NCBI GenBank assembly: GCA_945916625.1
Contig: CAMEGY010000009.1
Location: 1 to 12,619 of the forward strand
Length of the DNA: 12,619 nt
Reading direction: 5' to 3'
Source of the DNA: an uncultured Anaerococcus sp.
GTDB lineage: Bacteria; Bacillota_A; Clostridia; Tissierellales; Peptoniphilaceae
Notes under the pieces: generated by a model
The model's input: only the letters and a program-made list of their open reading frames with translations
Told to the model about the DNA's origin: nothing
Database searches by the model: none
Made by a program: the position numbers and the translations under genes
In this document: positions 1-7,400 of the stretch, piece by piece
Layout: each line of letters begins with the position of its first letter
How positions within the stretch are numbered: the first letter of the stretch is position 1

Positions 1-55
1 TGGCTTCTCGCTTAGTTTTTCGGGCTCGCTGCGCTTGCCTCGAAAATGAAGGATT
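1..55. repeat. 55-bp direct repeat, copy 1 (cut by window edge)
   Basis: This copy is identical over 55 bases to positions 113-167, with a period of 112 bp. It touches the window edge, so the true repeat may extend further left. It contains an internal dyad: arm 17-25 (ttttcgggc) pairs with arm 37-46 (gcctcgaaaa) with one bulged base, around an 11-nt GC-rich loop. It is richer in G+C than the surrounding DNA. No T-tract follows the stem on either strand, so it is not a standard terminator. It is probably a dispersed non-coding repeat of this genome, but only two copies are visible here. Confidence 0.85.
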
Positions 56-73
56 TATTTTGACGTCTTATTT

Positions 74-184
74 TTATAAAAATTTCCGACTGTAATATCC
101 TCTCGAAGCCTTTGGCTTCTCGCTTAGTTTTTCGGGCTCGCTGCGCTTGCCTCGAAAATGAAGGATTGAAAATCCTTCACCCAT
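74..184 (-). CDS. doubtful 36-residue ORF spanning repeat copy 2
   Basis: An ATG at 184-182 opens a 36-codon frame ending at TAA 76-74. It begins MGEGFSILHF, continues through a basic, Glu-rich stretch (RGKRSEPEKLSEKPKASRG), and ends YYSRKFL. It is in the same frame as infA, four codons after the infA TAG. The nearest Shine-Dalgarno-like sequence is AGGAGG inside the last codons of infA, about 15 nt upstream, which is too far for efficient initiation. Most of the frame is the repeat itself, so it is likely an accidental ORF of a repetitive element rather than a gene. I recognise no domain. An alternative is a peptide carried by the repeat family. Confidence 0.15.
   Translation of the reverse strand: MGEGFSILHFRGKRSEPEKLSEKPKASRGYYSRKFL
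113..167. repeat. 55-bp direct repeat, copy 2
   Basis: This is an exact copy of positions 1-55. It has the same bulged dyad (129-137 with 149-158). Just to its left and overlapping it, gaagcc (105-110) and ggcttc (114-119) form a 6-bp hairpin with a ttt loop; that flank cannot be compared for copy 1 because it lies outside the window. At the other end the repeat runs into the hairpin at 159-179. It lies only 26 bp downstream of the infA stop, where Firmicutes usually have rpmJ. Confidence 0.85.
159..179 (-). terminator. hairpin after infA, possible weak terminator
   Basis: A perfect 9-bp stem (159-167 with 171-179) closes a 3-nt loop. In the transcript it reads UGAAGGAUU, UUC, AAUCCUUCA and is followed by UUUUC. 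It lies 15 nt past the infA stop. Only three of the nine pairs are G-C and the U run is four, so termination would be weak at best. A second small stem, CCCA/UGGG (180-183 with 189-192), sits between it and infA. It could instead be a 3'-end stabilising or processing hairpin, or simply the edge of the repeat element. Confidence 0.35.
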
Positions 185-193
185 AGCGTGGGA

Positions 194-412
194 CTATTTC
201 CTCCTCCAGGTTATTCTACCTTGGCTTAGATCGTAAGGAGATAGTTCTACTGTAACTTTATCTCCTTCTAATATTCTAATGCTGTTCATACGAAGCTTTC
301 CTGATAAATGAGCTTGTATTTCGTGTCCGTTGTCTAGTTTTACTCTAAATATTGCATTTGGTAAAACTTCGTCAACCACTCCTGTAACTTCTATAGCATC
401 TTTTTTTGACAT
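194..412 (-). CDS. infA: translation initiation factor IF-1
   Basis: IF1 binds the A site of the 30S subunit during initiation and works with IF2 and IF3 in choosing the initiator tRNA. The 72-residue product has the normal family length and is a single S1/OB-fold domain. Recognisable blocks are [15 protein letters not shown] (residues 15-29), [12 protein letters not shown] (37-48) and [13 protein letters not shown] (50-62), with a basic C-terminus GRITWRRK. The start is fixed by AAAGGAGG eight bases upstream of the ATG. It lies 117 bp after adk, with no map gene between them, and is followed not by rpmJ but by a repeat element. The final codons TGG AGG AGG AAA form an internal SD-like sequence. 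The identity is certain; only the surroundings are unusual. Confidence 0.98.
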   Translation of the reverse strand: MSKKDAIEVTGVVDEVLPNAIFRVKLDNGHEIQAHLSGKLRMNSIRILEGDKVTVELSPYDLSQGRITWRRK

Positions 413-529
413 TGATAGAACCTCCTTTATTTTTTTCTAAAATGTCTATTGAACGCTTATTTTTTTATCAACGACTTTGTTCTAGAAATCTTTGAAAGAT
501 TCTATCACATCTATTTTTATTATCATAAA
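413..529 (-). other. 117-bp adk-infA spacer, no gene
   Basis: This AT-rich spacer sits where many Firmicutes carry map and often a small KOW-domain gene. No reading frame resembling either is present, nor a recognisable remnant. A small imperfect hairpin (agaaatct with agattct, 483-502) lies in it, with no T-tract. A TTGATA-like -35 can be paired only with a poor -10 (TAGACA), so I do not call a promoter, though an infA-proximal promoter is possible. Confidence 0.5.
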
Positions 530-1183
530 TTAGTTGTTTCCTAATTTACTATTGAATTCGTTAAAAACTTCTTCTGGAGTTTTAGCGCCATCTATTTTTA
601 CCAACTTACCAGCTTCTTCATAATAGTCTATAAGTGGGCTGGTGTGGTCATTGTATACTGAAATACGTTTTGTGACTGTTTCTATGTTATCGTCATTTCT
701 TTGAATCAAGTTACCTCCACACTTATCGCATACGCCGTCTTCTTTTGGCTTGTTGTATTTGATATGAAAGGTTGCTCCACAGTCTTCGCATACTCTTCTG
801 CCAGTTATTCTTTCAATTAGGATTTTATCATCTACATCAAAATAAACTACCTGGCTTATTTCAGTATTTCTAGCTGCCATTCCCTCATCTAGGGCCTTGG
901 CTTGGCCGAGATTTCTTGGAAAACCATCGAATAATACGATTTTGTCTTCCGCATCTTCTATTCTGTCGAAGGCATCCCATACTAGATCAATTGTTAATTC
1001 ATCTGGTACTAGGTCTCCTCTGTCCATATAAGATTTTGCTTTTAGTCCCAGTTCAGTTTTATTTGAGATATTGTATCTGAATATATCACCTGTTGCTATC
1101 TGAACTGCATTGTTTCTTTCTAATATTTTACTTGATAGCGTGCCCTTGCCTGCTCCTGGTGGGCCTAACAAAATTATATTCAT
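530..1183 (-). CDS. adk: adenylate kinase, zinc-type long form
   Basis: The enzyme interconverts ATP + AMP and 2 ADP in the cytoplasm and sets the adenylate balance. The 217-residue protein has all parts of the family: P-loop GPPGAGKGT (7-15), AMP-binding TGDIFR (31-36), FDGFPR (85-90), LID-domain GRR (128-130) and RNDD (162-165). The LID carries four cysteines, Cys132, Cys135, Cys152 and Cys155, in two CxxC pairs, which predicts a structural zinc site as in many Gram-positive homologues. The ATG lies only 3 nt after the secY stop. The SD is poor (AGGTAAG overlapping the secY stop), so translation probably depends on coupling to secY. secY-adk adjacency is the common arrangement; map, which usually follows, is missing. 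Confidence 0.98.
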   Translation of the reverse strand: MNIILLGPPGAGKGTLSSKILERNNAVQIATGDIFRYNISNKTELGLKAKSYMDRGDLVPDELTIDLVWDAFDRIEDAEDKIVLFDGFPRNLGQAKALDEGMAARNTEISQVVYFDVDDKILIERITGRRVCEDCGATFHIKYNKPKEDGVCDKCGGNLIQRNDDNIETVTKRISVYNDHTSPLIDYYEEAGKLVKIDGAKTPEEVFNEFNSKLGNN

Positions 1184-1186
1184 TTC

Positions 1187-2461
1187 TTACCTGTTTAAAA
1201 ATCCTTTGTATTGCTTCATTGTCATCATAGCTTCGATTTGTTTTACAGTTTCTATTATTACACCTACAACGATGATTACTGATGAACCTCCGAATGATAT
1301 TTCTAGTCCTAATAGTTTGCTTGCTATAGCAGGCACTATTGTTAGTAGGGCTAGGGCAATTGAGCCTATAAAGGTGACCCTTGTGGATACTACTCCTAAG
1401 AAGTCACTTGTTGGTTTACCTGGTCTGATTCCTGGTATGAAGCCACCATTTTGTTGTAGTTGTTTTGCATACTCAACTGTATTGAATTGAATCTGATTGT
1501 AGAAGTATGCAAATACAAGGATTAGTACACTTTGTACTATTAGATAAACTGCAAAACCAAATGTTGAATTATTGAAAAATGCTGTTAGTCCACTTTCTCC
1601 ACCATTCCCAAAGAATAGAGAAATAGTAGATGGTATTGCAAGTACTGCTGATGCGAAGATAATTGGCATTACACCACCCATGTTTACCTTTACTGGTATG
1701 TGGGTTGACTGACCGCCATACATCTTACGTCCTACAACTCTTTTTGCATATTGGACTGGGATTTTTCTTTCTCCTTCAGATATCATTACTACTGCTATTA
1801 CTATCAGTACTACTAATAGTGACATAATAGCTATAGCAAGAACGCTTGTAGTATTGTAGTGAAGGCCTTCTTGCCATCTAGATAGTGTTCTTGGGAAGCT
1901 TGCTATAATACCCATGAAGATTAGTAAACTTGTACCATTGCCAAGTCCCTTTTCTGTCATAGTTTCACCCATCCATGTTACAAACATGGTTCCGCCTATT
2001 AGCACAACATTCATAGCAAGTTTTTGGAATCCTGTTGCGTTTGATAGGGCTGCTCCATATAGACCGTTGGTTATAGCAACAGCTTGGAATATTGCAAGCA
2101 CGATTGTCATATACCTGGTATATTTTTGGATGGTTTTTCTTCCCTGTTCACCCTCACGGGTCAATTCTTCTAGTCTAGGTATTACTACTGTCAAAAGCTG
2201 CATTACGATTGATGCAGTGATGTATGGTTGTACACCTAGGGCAAATATTGATAGGGTTGATAGTCCACCACCTGTTAGCATATTTAGATAGTCAACTAGG
2301 GTACCTTCAATATTTGAATATGCATTTGCTAAGGCTTGTGTATCGATAAAAGGTATTGGAATATTATTTCCAAGCCTATATATTACAAGCATCAAGATGG
2401 TGAAGTAGAATTTCTTCCTTATTTCTTCTTCCCTTGAGGCTCTTTTTATTATATCTAACAT
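1187..2461 (-). CDS. secY: preprotein translocase channel subunit SecY
   Basis: SecY forms the membrane channel through which SecA pushes secretory proteins and into which ribosomes insert membrane proteins. The 424-residue product has the expected ten hydrophobic segments, roughly at 18-38, 68-92, 115-136, 148-166, 175-190, 205-228, 262-285, 302-322, 361-382 and 388-406. Hallmarks include the plug region around GGGLSTLSIFALG (64-76), the cytosolic loop SEGERKIPVQYAKRVVGRK (228-246), and GIRPGKPT (344-351) whose Arg346 corresponds to the conserved SecA-interacting arginine. It follows rplO by 15 nt. The upstream sequence AGAAAGAAGTAGCT is a poor SD compared with the AAGGAGG sites of the ribosomal genes, which may hold output of this membrane protein below that of its neighbours (inference). 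Confidence 0.98.
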   Translation of the reverse strand: MLDIIKRASREEEIRKKFYFTILMLVIYRLGNNIPIPFIDTQALANAYSNIEGTLVDYLNMLTGGGLSTLSIFALGVQPYITASIVMQLLTVVIPRLEELTREGEQGRKTIQKYTRYMTIVLAIFQAVAITNGLYGAALSNATGFQKLAMNVVLIGGTMFVTWMGETMTEKGLGNGTSLLIFMGIIASFPRTLSRWQEGLHYNTTSVLAIAIMSLLVVLIVIAVVMISEGERKIPVQYAKRVVGRKMYGGQSTHIPVKVNMGGVMPIIFASAVLAIPSTISLFFGNGGESGLTAFFNNSTFGFAVYLIVQSVLILVFAYFYNQIQFNTVEYAKQLQQNGGFIPGIRPGKPTSDFLGVVSTRVTFIGSIALALLTIVPAIASKLLGLEISFGGSSVIIVVGVIIETVKQIEAMMTMKQYKGFLNR

Positions 2462-2476
2462 AGCTACTTCTTTCTA

Positions 2477-2956
2477 TTAAGCTTTTTTAGATGGTTTTAC
2501 CCATTTCTTAACTTCGATAGTTTCTACACTTCCACCTGCATTTTCGATTTTTTCTACAGCAGATTTTGTGAATTTATGAGCCTTTACTGTTAGTTTCTTT
2601 TCTAGTTCGCCATCGCCAAGGATTTTAATTCCAGCTTTAGCTTTGTTTTTCTTTAAAAGTTTTGTTTCGAATAATAATTCTGGAGTGATTTCTGTTCCGT
2701 CTTCAAATACGTTTAGACTTTCTACATTGATTGTTTCATAAACTTTTCTGTTGAAGTTTTTGAAACCTCTTTTTGGTAGAAGTCTGTATAGAGGCATTTG
2801 ACCACCTTCAAATCCTGGTCTAACTCCTCCACCACTTCTAGAGTTTTGTCCGTCTTGTCCACGACCAGATCTCTTACCTAGGCCGGAGCCTGCTCCTCTT
2901 CCTTTACGTTTTTTATCTTTTAATTTAACGTTTGGTTGTAAATCATGTAATTTCAT
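2477..2956 (-). CDS. rplO: large-subunit ribosomal protein L15 (uL15)
   Basis: L15 is a late-assembling 50S protein whose extended N-terminal arm reaches into 23S rRNA. The family start MKLHDLQPN is present, followed by a Gly/Arg-rich arm (about 17-52: [20 protein letters not shown], then [14 protein letters not shown]), then [12 protein letters not shown] and a globular C-terminal half ending [18 protein letters not shown]. At 159 residues it is slightly longer than the usual length near 146-150, with the extra residues in the lysine-rich C-terminal part. The start has GAGGTG four bases upstream. It is the last ribosomal gene before secY, the standard spc-operon position. Confidence 0.97.
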   Translation of the reverse strand: MKLHDLQPNVKLKDKKRKGRGAGSGLGKRSGRGQDGQNSRSGGGVRPGFEGGQMPLYRLLPKRGFKNFNRKVYETINVESLNVFEDGTEITPELLFETKLLKKNKAKAGIKILGDGELEKKLTVKAHKFTKSAVEKIENAGGSVETIEVKKWVKPSKKA

Positions 2957-2964
2957 TTTACACC

Positions 2965-3147
2965 TCAGTCTATATTTTTAACTTCAACCATGTGTCTGAT
3001 TTTGTGGATCATTCCTTTGGTTGCATCGTTATTTTCTTTAATCACTGATTGACCGATTTTCTTTAGGCCAAGCGCTTTTGCTGTCGCGATCTGTCCATCT
3101 TTTTTACCGATAAAAGATCTTTTAAGTGTGATTTCAATTTTTGCCAT
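2965..3147 (-). CDS. rpmD: large-subunit ribosomal protein L30 (uL30)
   Basis: L30 is a small 50S protein of the bacterial type. The start at 3147 gives [16 protein letters not shown] and a 60-residue protein, the normal length; a frame opening seven codons earlier would overlap the rpsE stop and lacks an SD, whereas AAGGAG lies six bases before the chosen ATG. Conserved blocks are KRSFIGKK (9-16), [15 protein letters not shown] (22-36) and the C-terminal [13 protein letters not shown]. It ends in TGA and sits 10 nt after rpsE and 8 nt before rplO, in the usual S5-L30-L15 order. Confidence 0.96.
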   Translation of the reverse strand: MAKIEITLKRSFIGKKDGQIATAKALGLKKIGQSVIKENNDATKGMIHKIRHMVEVKNID

Positions 3148-3157
3148 TGTGCTCTCC

Positions 3158-3667
3158 TTAATAGTCAAATTCTTCTACCGATATACCACGAAGTCTTGCA
3201 ACTTCTTCTACAGTTTTCATATTGTAAAATGCGTTGATACAAGCGTTGATGATGTTTCTTGGGTTTGATGTGCCTAGGTTTTTAGCTTTGATATCTTTAT
3301 ATCCTGCAAGCTCGCATACCGCACGCACTGGACCACCAGCGATGATTCCTGTACCTTCTACAGCAGGCATTAATAGAACTTTTCCAGCTCCTTCAACACC
3401 TTGAATTCTGTGTGGGATTGTTGTTCCTACAACAGGTACTTCAATCATATGTTTTTTCGCATTTTCTGTAGCTTTTCTAATTGCTTCTGGTACTTCTGTA
3501 GCCTTACCAGTTCCTACACCTACAACACCGTTTGAGTTTCCTACTACAACTAGTGCTGTAAATCTAATGTTACGTCCACCTTTTACAGTTTTAGCAACTC
3601 TATTGATACTTACTACTCTATCTTCGAGGTTTAGTTTTTCTACTTCACTTTTTAATAAATATTTCAT
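3158..3667 (-). CDS. rpsE: small-subunit ribosomal protein S5 (uS5)
   Basis: S5 helps form the mRNA entry tunnel and the decoding-site neighbourhood of the 30S subunit and is linked to translational accuracy. The 169-residue protein has the N-terminal double-stranded-RNA-binding fold with [20 protein letters not shown] (22-41), including the KGGR loop that is the classical spectinomycin-resistance site and shows no obvious change. [15 protein letters not shown] follows, then the C-terminal domain with [20 protein letters not shown] and [17 protein letters not shown]. It has a strong AGGAGG SD and lies between rplR and rpmD as expected. Confidence 0.97.
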   Translation of the reverse strand: MKYLLKSEVEKLNLEDRVVSINRVAKTVKGGRNIRFTALVVVGNSNGVVGVGTGKATEVPEAIRKATENAKKHMIEVPVVGTTIPHRIQGVEGAGKVLLMPAVEGTGIIAGGPVRAVCELAGYKDIKAKNLGTSNPRNIINACINAFYNMKTVEEVARLRGISVEEFDY

Positions 3668-3679
3668 TTTACCAACCTC

Positions 3680-4036
3680 CTAAAACTTAAGACCAGCTTC
3701 TCTTGCTGCATCTGCTAGTGCTTTGACTTTTCCGTGATATAAATAACCATTTCTATCAAATACAACTTCTTCGATGCCAGCTTCTATGGCTCTTTTACCA
3801 ATTGCTTCTCCAACTTTTTTAGCTGTTTCAATGTTTGAGTGAGCTTCTGCTACATCTTTTTGTAGGCTGTTGGCACTTGCAAGTGTCACGCCATTTACAT
3901 CGTCAATTAGTTGTGCATAGATGTTTGTGTTTGATTTATATACTGAAAGTCTTGGTCTTTGAGGAGTTCCTGATATCTTTGATCTAACTCTCTTTTTACG
4001 AGTTATTAGTCTAGCGTTTTTGTTGTTTTTAGCCAT
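3680..4036 (-). CDS. rplR: large-subunit ribosomal protein L18 (uL18)
   Basis: L18 binds 5S rRNA and anchors it, with L5, in the central protuberance of the 50S subunit. The 118-residue product shows a basic N-terminus ([20 protein letters not shown]), [19 protein letters not shown] (28-46), and the C-terminal [20 protein letters not shown] followed by EAGLKF. Most homologues have FDRGG here, so Asn replaces a Gly; this is a mild change. The SD AGGAGATATAA precedes the ATG, and the gene is 9 nt after rplF. Confidence 0.97.
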   Translation of the reverse strand: MAKNNKNARLITRKKRVRSKISGTPQRPRLSVYKSNTNIYAQLIDDVNGVTLASANSLQKDVAEAHSNIETAKKVGEAIGKRAIEAGIEEVVFDRNGYLYHGKVKALADAAREAGLKF

Positions 4037-4045
4037 TTATATCTC

Positions 4046-4585
4046 CTACTTACCTGTCTTACCAACTTTACGTCTTACATGCTCATCAGCATATCTAACA
4101 CCCTTGCCTTTGTATGGTTCAGGTTTTCTCTTAGCTCTGATGTTTGCAGCATGTTGACCAACTTGTTGTTTGTTGAATCCTTTAACAATTATTGTTCTAT
4201 CATTTGGTACTTCAGTTTCTATACCTTCAGGATCTGGCATTGTGATTTGGTGTGAGTAACCTAGGTTTAATACTAAGTTTTTACCTTGTTTGTTTGCTCT
4301 ATATCCTGTACCTTCGATTTGAAGTGTCTTTTGATAACCTTCTGATACTCCAACTACCATGTTGTATATTAAAGATCTATAAAGGCCGTGGTCTATATTT
4401 TGTTGTTTTGTATAGTTTTCAGGGATTGTTAGAACAAGCTCGTTTTCGTTTTGTTCTAGTGTGACATTTTCGCTTATTTTTAAGCTGTCTTCACCGTTTT
4501 TGCCCTTAACTTTTACATTTAGACCATCTATAGTTACTTCTACTCCAGAAGGTATTTCGATTGGTTGTTTACCTATTCTTGACAT
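4046..4585 (-). CDS. rplF: large-subunit ribosomal protein L6 (uL6)
   Basis: L6 lies near the factor-binding region of the 50S subunit beside the sarcin-ricin loop. The 179-residue length is standard. It opens MSRIGKQPIEIPSGVEV and has two tandem alpha/beta repeats (about 1-80 and 81-179). The second repeat contains VVGVSEGYQKTLQIEGTGYR, the block LNLGYSHQITMPDPEGIETE, and the C-terminal signature RAKRKPEPYKGKGVRYADE. AAGGAG lies seven bases before the start. It stands between rpsH and rplR, as in other spc clusters. Confidence 0.97.
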   Translation of the reverse strand: MSRIGKQPIEIPSGVEVTIDGLNVKVKGKNGEDSLKISENVTLEQNENELVLTIPENYTKQQNIDHGLYRSLIYNMVVGVSEGYQKTLQIEGTGYRANKQGKNLVLNLGYSHQITMPDPEGIETEVPNDRTIIVKGFNKQQVGQHAANIRAKRKPEPYKGKGVRYADEHVRRKVGKTGK

Positions 4586-4595
4586 ATATTACTCC

Positions 4596-4991
4596 TTACC
4601 ATACGTAACAAATAACTTCGCCGCCTACATTTTCGCGTCTTGCAGCACGGTCAGTCATAAGTCCTTTTGATGTCGAAATAATTGCTGTTCCAAGACCATC
4701 TAGTACCTTTGGAACTTCATTTGCTTTTACATAAACTCTAAGACCTGGTTTAGAAATTCTTCTTAGTCCTGAGATTACTCTTTCGCCATTTTCTGTATAT
4801 TTTAAATCTATTGTAAGAATACCTTGTTTATTGTCTTCTTCTACGTTAAACCCTGTTATAAAGCCTTCATCAAGCAGTATTTGGGCAATAGCTTTTTTTT
4901 CATTAGAAGATGGTACAGTTATCATTTTATGATTAGCTTTATTACCATTTCTGATTCTTGTTAGCATATCCGCTATTGGATCTGTCATCAT
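4596..4991 (-). CDS. rpsH: small-subunit ribosomal protein S8 (uS8)
   Basis: S8 is a primary 16S rRNA binder that organises the central domain of the 30S subunit; in E. coli it also represses its own operon, which has not been shown here. The 131-residue product opens [17 protein letters not shown] and ends with the rRNA-binding signature [20 protein letters not shown] followed by VICYVW (106-131). Two ATGs are adjacent at 4991 and 4988. The first lies about ten bases after an AAGGGGG SD and is chosen, although the second is possible. It follows rpsN by 19 nt, one of the longer gaps in this half. Confidence 0.97.
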   Translation of the reverse strand: MMTDPIADMLTRIRNGNKANHKMITVPSSNEKKAIAQILLDEGFITGFNVEEDNKQGILTIDLKYTENGERVISGLRRISKPGLRVYVKANEVPKVLDGLGTAIISTSKGLMTDRAARRENVGGEVICYVW

Positions 4992-5010
4992 AATTATCTT
5001 TCCCCCTTAA

Positions 5011-5196
5011 TTACCAGCTTGCTTTTCTTACTCCTGGTATTTGTCCATTATTTGCAAGTTCTCTAAAGCAAATACGGCAAATTCCATATTTTTTTAAGTA
5101 GCCGTGTGGTCTTCCACAAAGTTTACATCTAGTATATTCTCTTGTAGAGAATTTTTGTTTTCTTTGTTGTTTAGCTCTTAGTGACTTTTTAGCCAT
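5011..5196 (-). CDS. rpsN: small-subunit ribosomal protein S14, zinc type (uS14)
   Basis: S14 binds the 3' major (head) domain of 16S rRNA and is needed for completing the 30S subunit. The 61-residue protein is the short zinc-binding form: CKLC (Cys24, Cys27) and CRIC (Cys40, Cys43) make a four-cysteine site. Key blocks are [19 protein letters not shown] (18-36) and [18 protein letters not shown]. Gram-positive genomes often also carry a zinc-free long paralogue elsewhere for zinc-poor conditions; this window cannot show one. AAGGAG sits five bases before the ATG. Its place between rplE and rpsH is canonical. Confidence 0.98.
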   Translation of the reverse strand: MAKKSLRAKQQRKQKFSTREYTRCKLCGRPHGYLKKYGICRICFRELANNGQIPGVRKASW

Positions 5197-5207
5197 TTTT
5201 GCTCCTT

Positions 5208-5750
5208 CTATTTCTTAAATGGCATTCCCATTAATTCTAAGAATGCTTTTGCTTCTTCATCAGTTTCAGCTGTTGTTACGATAGTTATATCCATTCCGTG
5301 GATGAAGTCAACATCGTCATACTTTATTTCAGGGAAGATCAATTGTTCTTTGATACCTAGTGAATAGTTTCCACGACCATCAAAAGAATTTGGGTTGATT
5401 CCTCTAAAGTCCCTAACTCTTGGAAGTGAGATTGAGATTAACTTATCTAAGAAGTCATACATCTTTTCTCTTCTAAGTGTTACTTTAGTACCAACTGCTT
5501 GACCAGCTCTTAGTTTAAAGTTAGCTACTGATTTTTTAGCTTTGATTTCGATTGGTTGTTGACCTGTGATTAGGCTAAGCTCTCTTTTAGCTGTGTTTAG
5601 TAGGTTTTGGTTGTCTTTTGCTTCACCAAGACCGATGTTTATAACAATTTTTTCAAGTTTTGGAACTTGCATTGCATTGTCATAACCAAACTTTTCTATA
5701 AGTTCACCAACAACTTCGTTTTGATATTTTTCTTTAAGTCTCTGTGTCAT
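5208..5750 (-). CDS. rplE: large-subunit ribosomal protein L5 (uL5)
   Basis: L5 binds 5S rRNA and contacts the P-site tRNA and the 30S head. The ATG at 5750 gives [20 protein letters not shown] and 180 residues, the usual size; a TTG five codons upstream extends the frame but touches the rplX stop and has no SD, while AGGAG lies five bases before the chosen ATG. Recognisable blocks are [76 protein letters not shown] and the C-terminal [20 protein letters not shown]. It follows rplX by 15 nt. Confidence 0.97.
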   Translation of the reverse strand: MTQRLKEKYQNEVVGELIEKFGYDNAMQVPKLEKIVINIGLGEAKDNQNLLNTAKRELSLITGQQPIEIKAKKSVANFKLRAGQAVGTKVTLRREKMYDFLDKLISISLPRVRDFRGINPNSFDGRGNYSLGIKEQLIFPEIKYDDVDFIHGMDITIVTTAETDEEAKAFLELMGMPFKK

Positions 5751-5765
5751 AATATCTCCTATCAA

Positions 5766-6074
5766 CTAGTCGAATTTTTCGTCAGTTTTTTTAGATTTAC
5801 GAACCTTTTTACCATCTTCGTAAACTATTCCTGTACGAACACCTTTTTTTAGTTCTTCTGAATATAGAAGTACGTTTGACGCATCAATTGGGCCTTCTTT
5901 TTCAAGTCTACCAGACTCACCACCCATTTGAGTCGCTCTTTGGTGTTTTATTTGCACATTGGCACCTTCAACTATTACTCTATTTGTTTTAGGGAAAGCT
6001 TGTAATACTTCACCTACATGTCCTTTAAATTCACCTGATATTATTTGGACTTTATCGCCTTTTCTTATATGCAT
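5766..6074 (-). CDS. rplX: large-subunit ribosomal protein L24 (uL24)
   Basis: L24 is one of the first proteins to bind 23S rRNA and starts 50S assembly near the exit of the peptide tunnel. The 102-residue protein opens with a KOW motif (about 3-35: IRKGDKVQIISGEFKGHVGE then VLQAF). It continues RVIVEGANVQIKHQRATQ and GRLEKEGPIDASNVLLYSE, and ends in a lysine-rich tail (VRKSKKTDEKFD). The ATG follows AGGGGG. Spacing is 9 nt from rplN and 15 nt to rplE. Confidence 0.97.
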   Translation of the reverse strand: MHIRKGDKVQIISGEFKGHVGEVLQAFPKTNRVIVEGANVQIKHQRATQMGGESGRLEKEGPIDASNVLLYSEELKKGVRTGIVYEDGKKVRKSKKTDEKFD

Positions 6075-6083
6075 TTTATCCCC

Positions 6084-6452
6084 CTATAATACTTCCGGTG
6101 CTAGTGAGATAATTCTCATAAAACCTTCAGATCTTAGCTCTCTTGTTACTGGGCCAAAGATTCTTGTACCTACTGGTGAAAGGTCATCTTTGATGATAAC
6201 TGCAGCGTTATCGTCAAATTTGATTACAGAACCGTCTAGTCTGTTTAGGCCTCTTTTTGTTCTAACAATTACAGCCTTTACTACTTGACCTTTTTTTACC
6301 GCTCCGCCGGGTGTTGCACTTTTAACTGAACAAGTTACTACATCACCAATATTAGCATATCTTCTTCTAGTTCCTCCAAGAACTTTGATTACTGAAAGTT
6401 CTCTTGCTCCGGAGTTATCTGCTACTCTCATACGAGTTTCTTGTTGTATCAT
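6084..6452 (-). CDS. rplN: large-subunit ribosomal protein L14 (uL14)
   Basis: L14 forms inter-subunit bridges with 16S rRNA and is the docking site for ribosome-silencing factor in known bacteria. The 122-residue length matches the family exactly. Blocks visible are [20 protein letters not shown] (1-20), [51 protein letters not shown] and the C-terminal [19 protein letters not shown] lies six bases before the ATG. It opens the spc half of the cluster, 17 nt after rpsQ, with no sign of a separate promoter in that gap. Confidence 0.98.
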   Translation of the reverse strand: MIQQETRMRVADNSGARELSVIKVLGGTRRRYANIGDVVTCSVKSATPGGAVKKGQVVKAVIVRTKRGLNRLDGSVIKFDDNAAVIIKDDLSPVGTRIFGPVTRELRSEGFMRIISLAPEVL

Positions 6453-6469
6453 AATAATCTCCTTATTAA

Positions 6470-6730
6470 TTAAACAATTTCTGCCGCTTGGCTAATGCGT
6501 ACTAGTCTCCATCTTTTTGTCTTAGATAGGGCTCTTGTTTCCATTATTACTACTTTATCGCCAACTTTAGCTTCATTTTTCTCATCATGAGCTTTGTATT
6601 TTTTACTTCTAACTATTTTCTTTTTGTACACTGGGTGGCTGATGATATCTTCTACAAGAACTGTTATTGTCTTATCCATTGCGTCAGATACAACTACACC
6701 TTGGCGTACGCTTCTTCTATTTCTTTCCAT
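6470..6730 (-). CDS. rpsQ: small-subunit ribosomal protein S17 (uS17)
   Basis: S17 is a primary 16S rRNA binder of the 5' domain with an OB fold. The 86-residue product reads [20 protein letters not shown] at its start, then [20 protein letters not shown], and carries [20 protein letters not shown] (43-62) and [16 protein letters not shown]. The SD AAGGAGG is encoded inside the last codons of rpmC (Lys-Glu), ten bases before the ATG, so the two genes are tightly linked (5-nt gap). It occupies the standard L29-S17-L14 position. Confidence 0.97.
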   Translation of the reverse strand: MERNRRSVRQGVVVSDAMDKTITVLVEDIISHPVYKKKIVRSKKYKAHDEKNEAKVGDKVVIMETRALSKTKRWRLVRISQAAEIV

Positions 6731-6735
6731 TGAGA

Positions 6736-6942
6736 TTAAGCCTCCTTGCCTGCTTCAATCTTTCTTTCTGTTTGGATAGTCTTAACTCTAGCTATATCTT
6801 TCTTAACAGTTCCTATAGCTGCTGGGTTTTCCAACTGACCTGTGGCAAGCCTAAAACGAAGATTGAAAAGCTCATTTTGTAAATCAAATAGTTGTTTATC
6901 TAGGTCTCTATCTGATAAATTTCTGATTTCTGCTATTTTCAT
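6736..6942 (-). CDS. rpmC: large-subunit ribosomal protein L29 (uL29)
   Basis: L29 sits at the tunnel exit of the 50S subunit next to L23, near the binding site of trigger factor and SRP. The 68-residue protein is all alpha-helical, with the family signature in the first helix and turn: [20 protein letters not shown], then [20 protein letters not shown] and a second helix with [14 protein letters not shown]. It starts 2 nt after the rplP stop, and its SD GGAGG lies within the last codons of rplP (Ser-Glu-Glu), which points to translational coupling. Confidence 0.97.
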   Translation of the reverse strand: MKIAEIRNLSDRDLDKQLFDLQNELFNLRFRLATGQLENPAAIGTVKKDIARVKTIQTERKIEAGKEA

Positions 6943-6944
6943 CC

Positions 6945-7373
6945 TTATTCCTCCGAACCTGTTACTTCAAGCCTTTGGATGAATTTTGTTTTAATTGGAA
7001 GTTTTTGTGCTGCAAGTCTCATAGATTCTCTTGCTACTTCTTCACTAACACCACTCATCTCAAATAGTACTCTACCTGGTTTAATTACGGCTACCCAGTA
7101 TTCTGGTGAACCTTTACCAGAACCCATCCTTACCTCTGCAGGCTTTTTAGATACTGGTTTGTCTGGAAATACTTTAATCCAAATATTTCCGCCTCTTTTA
7201 ATATATCTTGTCATCGCACGACGAGCAGCCTCGATTTGGTTTGCTGTCATCCAGCAAGCTTCTAGAGCTTGTAAACCGTACTCACCATATGCAAGTTGGT
7301 TGCCTCTATTAGCATTACCTTTCATTCTGCCTCTATGTTGTCTACGATATTTAACTCTTTTAGGCATTAACAT
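6945..7373 (-). CDS. rplP: large-subunit ribosomal protein L16 (uL16)
   Basis: L16 helps shape the A-tRNA site of the 50S subunit and is a late assembly protein. The ATG at 7373 gives [20 protein letters not shown] and 142 residues. A second ATG two codons later would remove residues conserved in the family (MLLPKRVK in Bacillus); the first is also eight bases from the AGGAGAG SD, against 14 for the second. Further blocks are [60 protein letters not shown] and the C-terminal [11 protein letters not shown]. The 27-nt gap after rpsC is longer than average but holds only the SD. Confidence 0.97.
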   Translation of the reverse strand: MLMPKRVKYRRQHRGRMKGNANRGNQLAYGEYGLQALEACWMTANQIEAARRAMTRYIKRGGNIWIKVFPDKPVSKKPAEVRMGSGKGSPEYWVAVIKPGRVLFEMSGVSEEVARESMRLAAQKLPIKTKFIQRLEVTGSEE

Positions 7374-7400
7374 AAATAATACTCTCCTAATTCTTTAAGA

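Noticed and set aside
1..167. Two repeats as a CRISPR array
   Set aside because: There are only two copies, 55 bp with 57 bp between, with internal bulged dyads, and no leader or cas gene; this does not fit CRISPR.
453..482. TTGATA plus TAGACA as an infA promoter
   Set aside because: Only the -35 is convincing; the -10 matches three of six bases in AT-rich DNA.
483..502. Small hairpin between adk and infA as a terminator
   Set aside because: The stem is short and imperfect with no T-tract, and infA has no clear promoter of its own, so the transcript probably continues.
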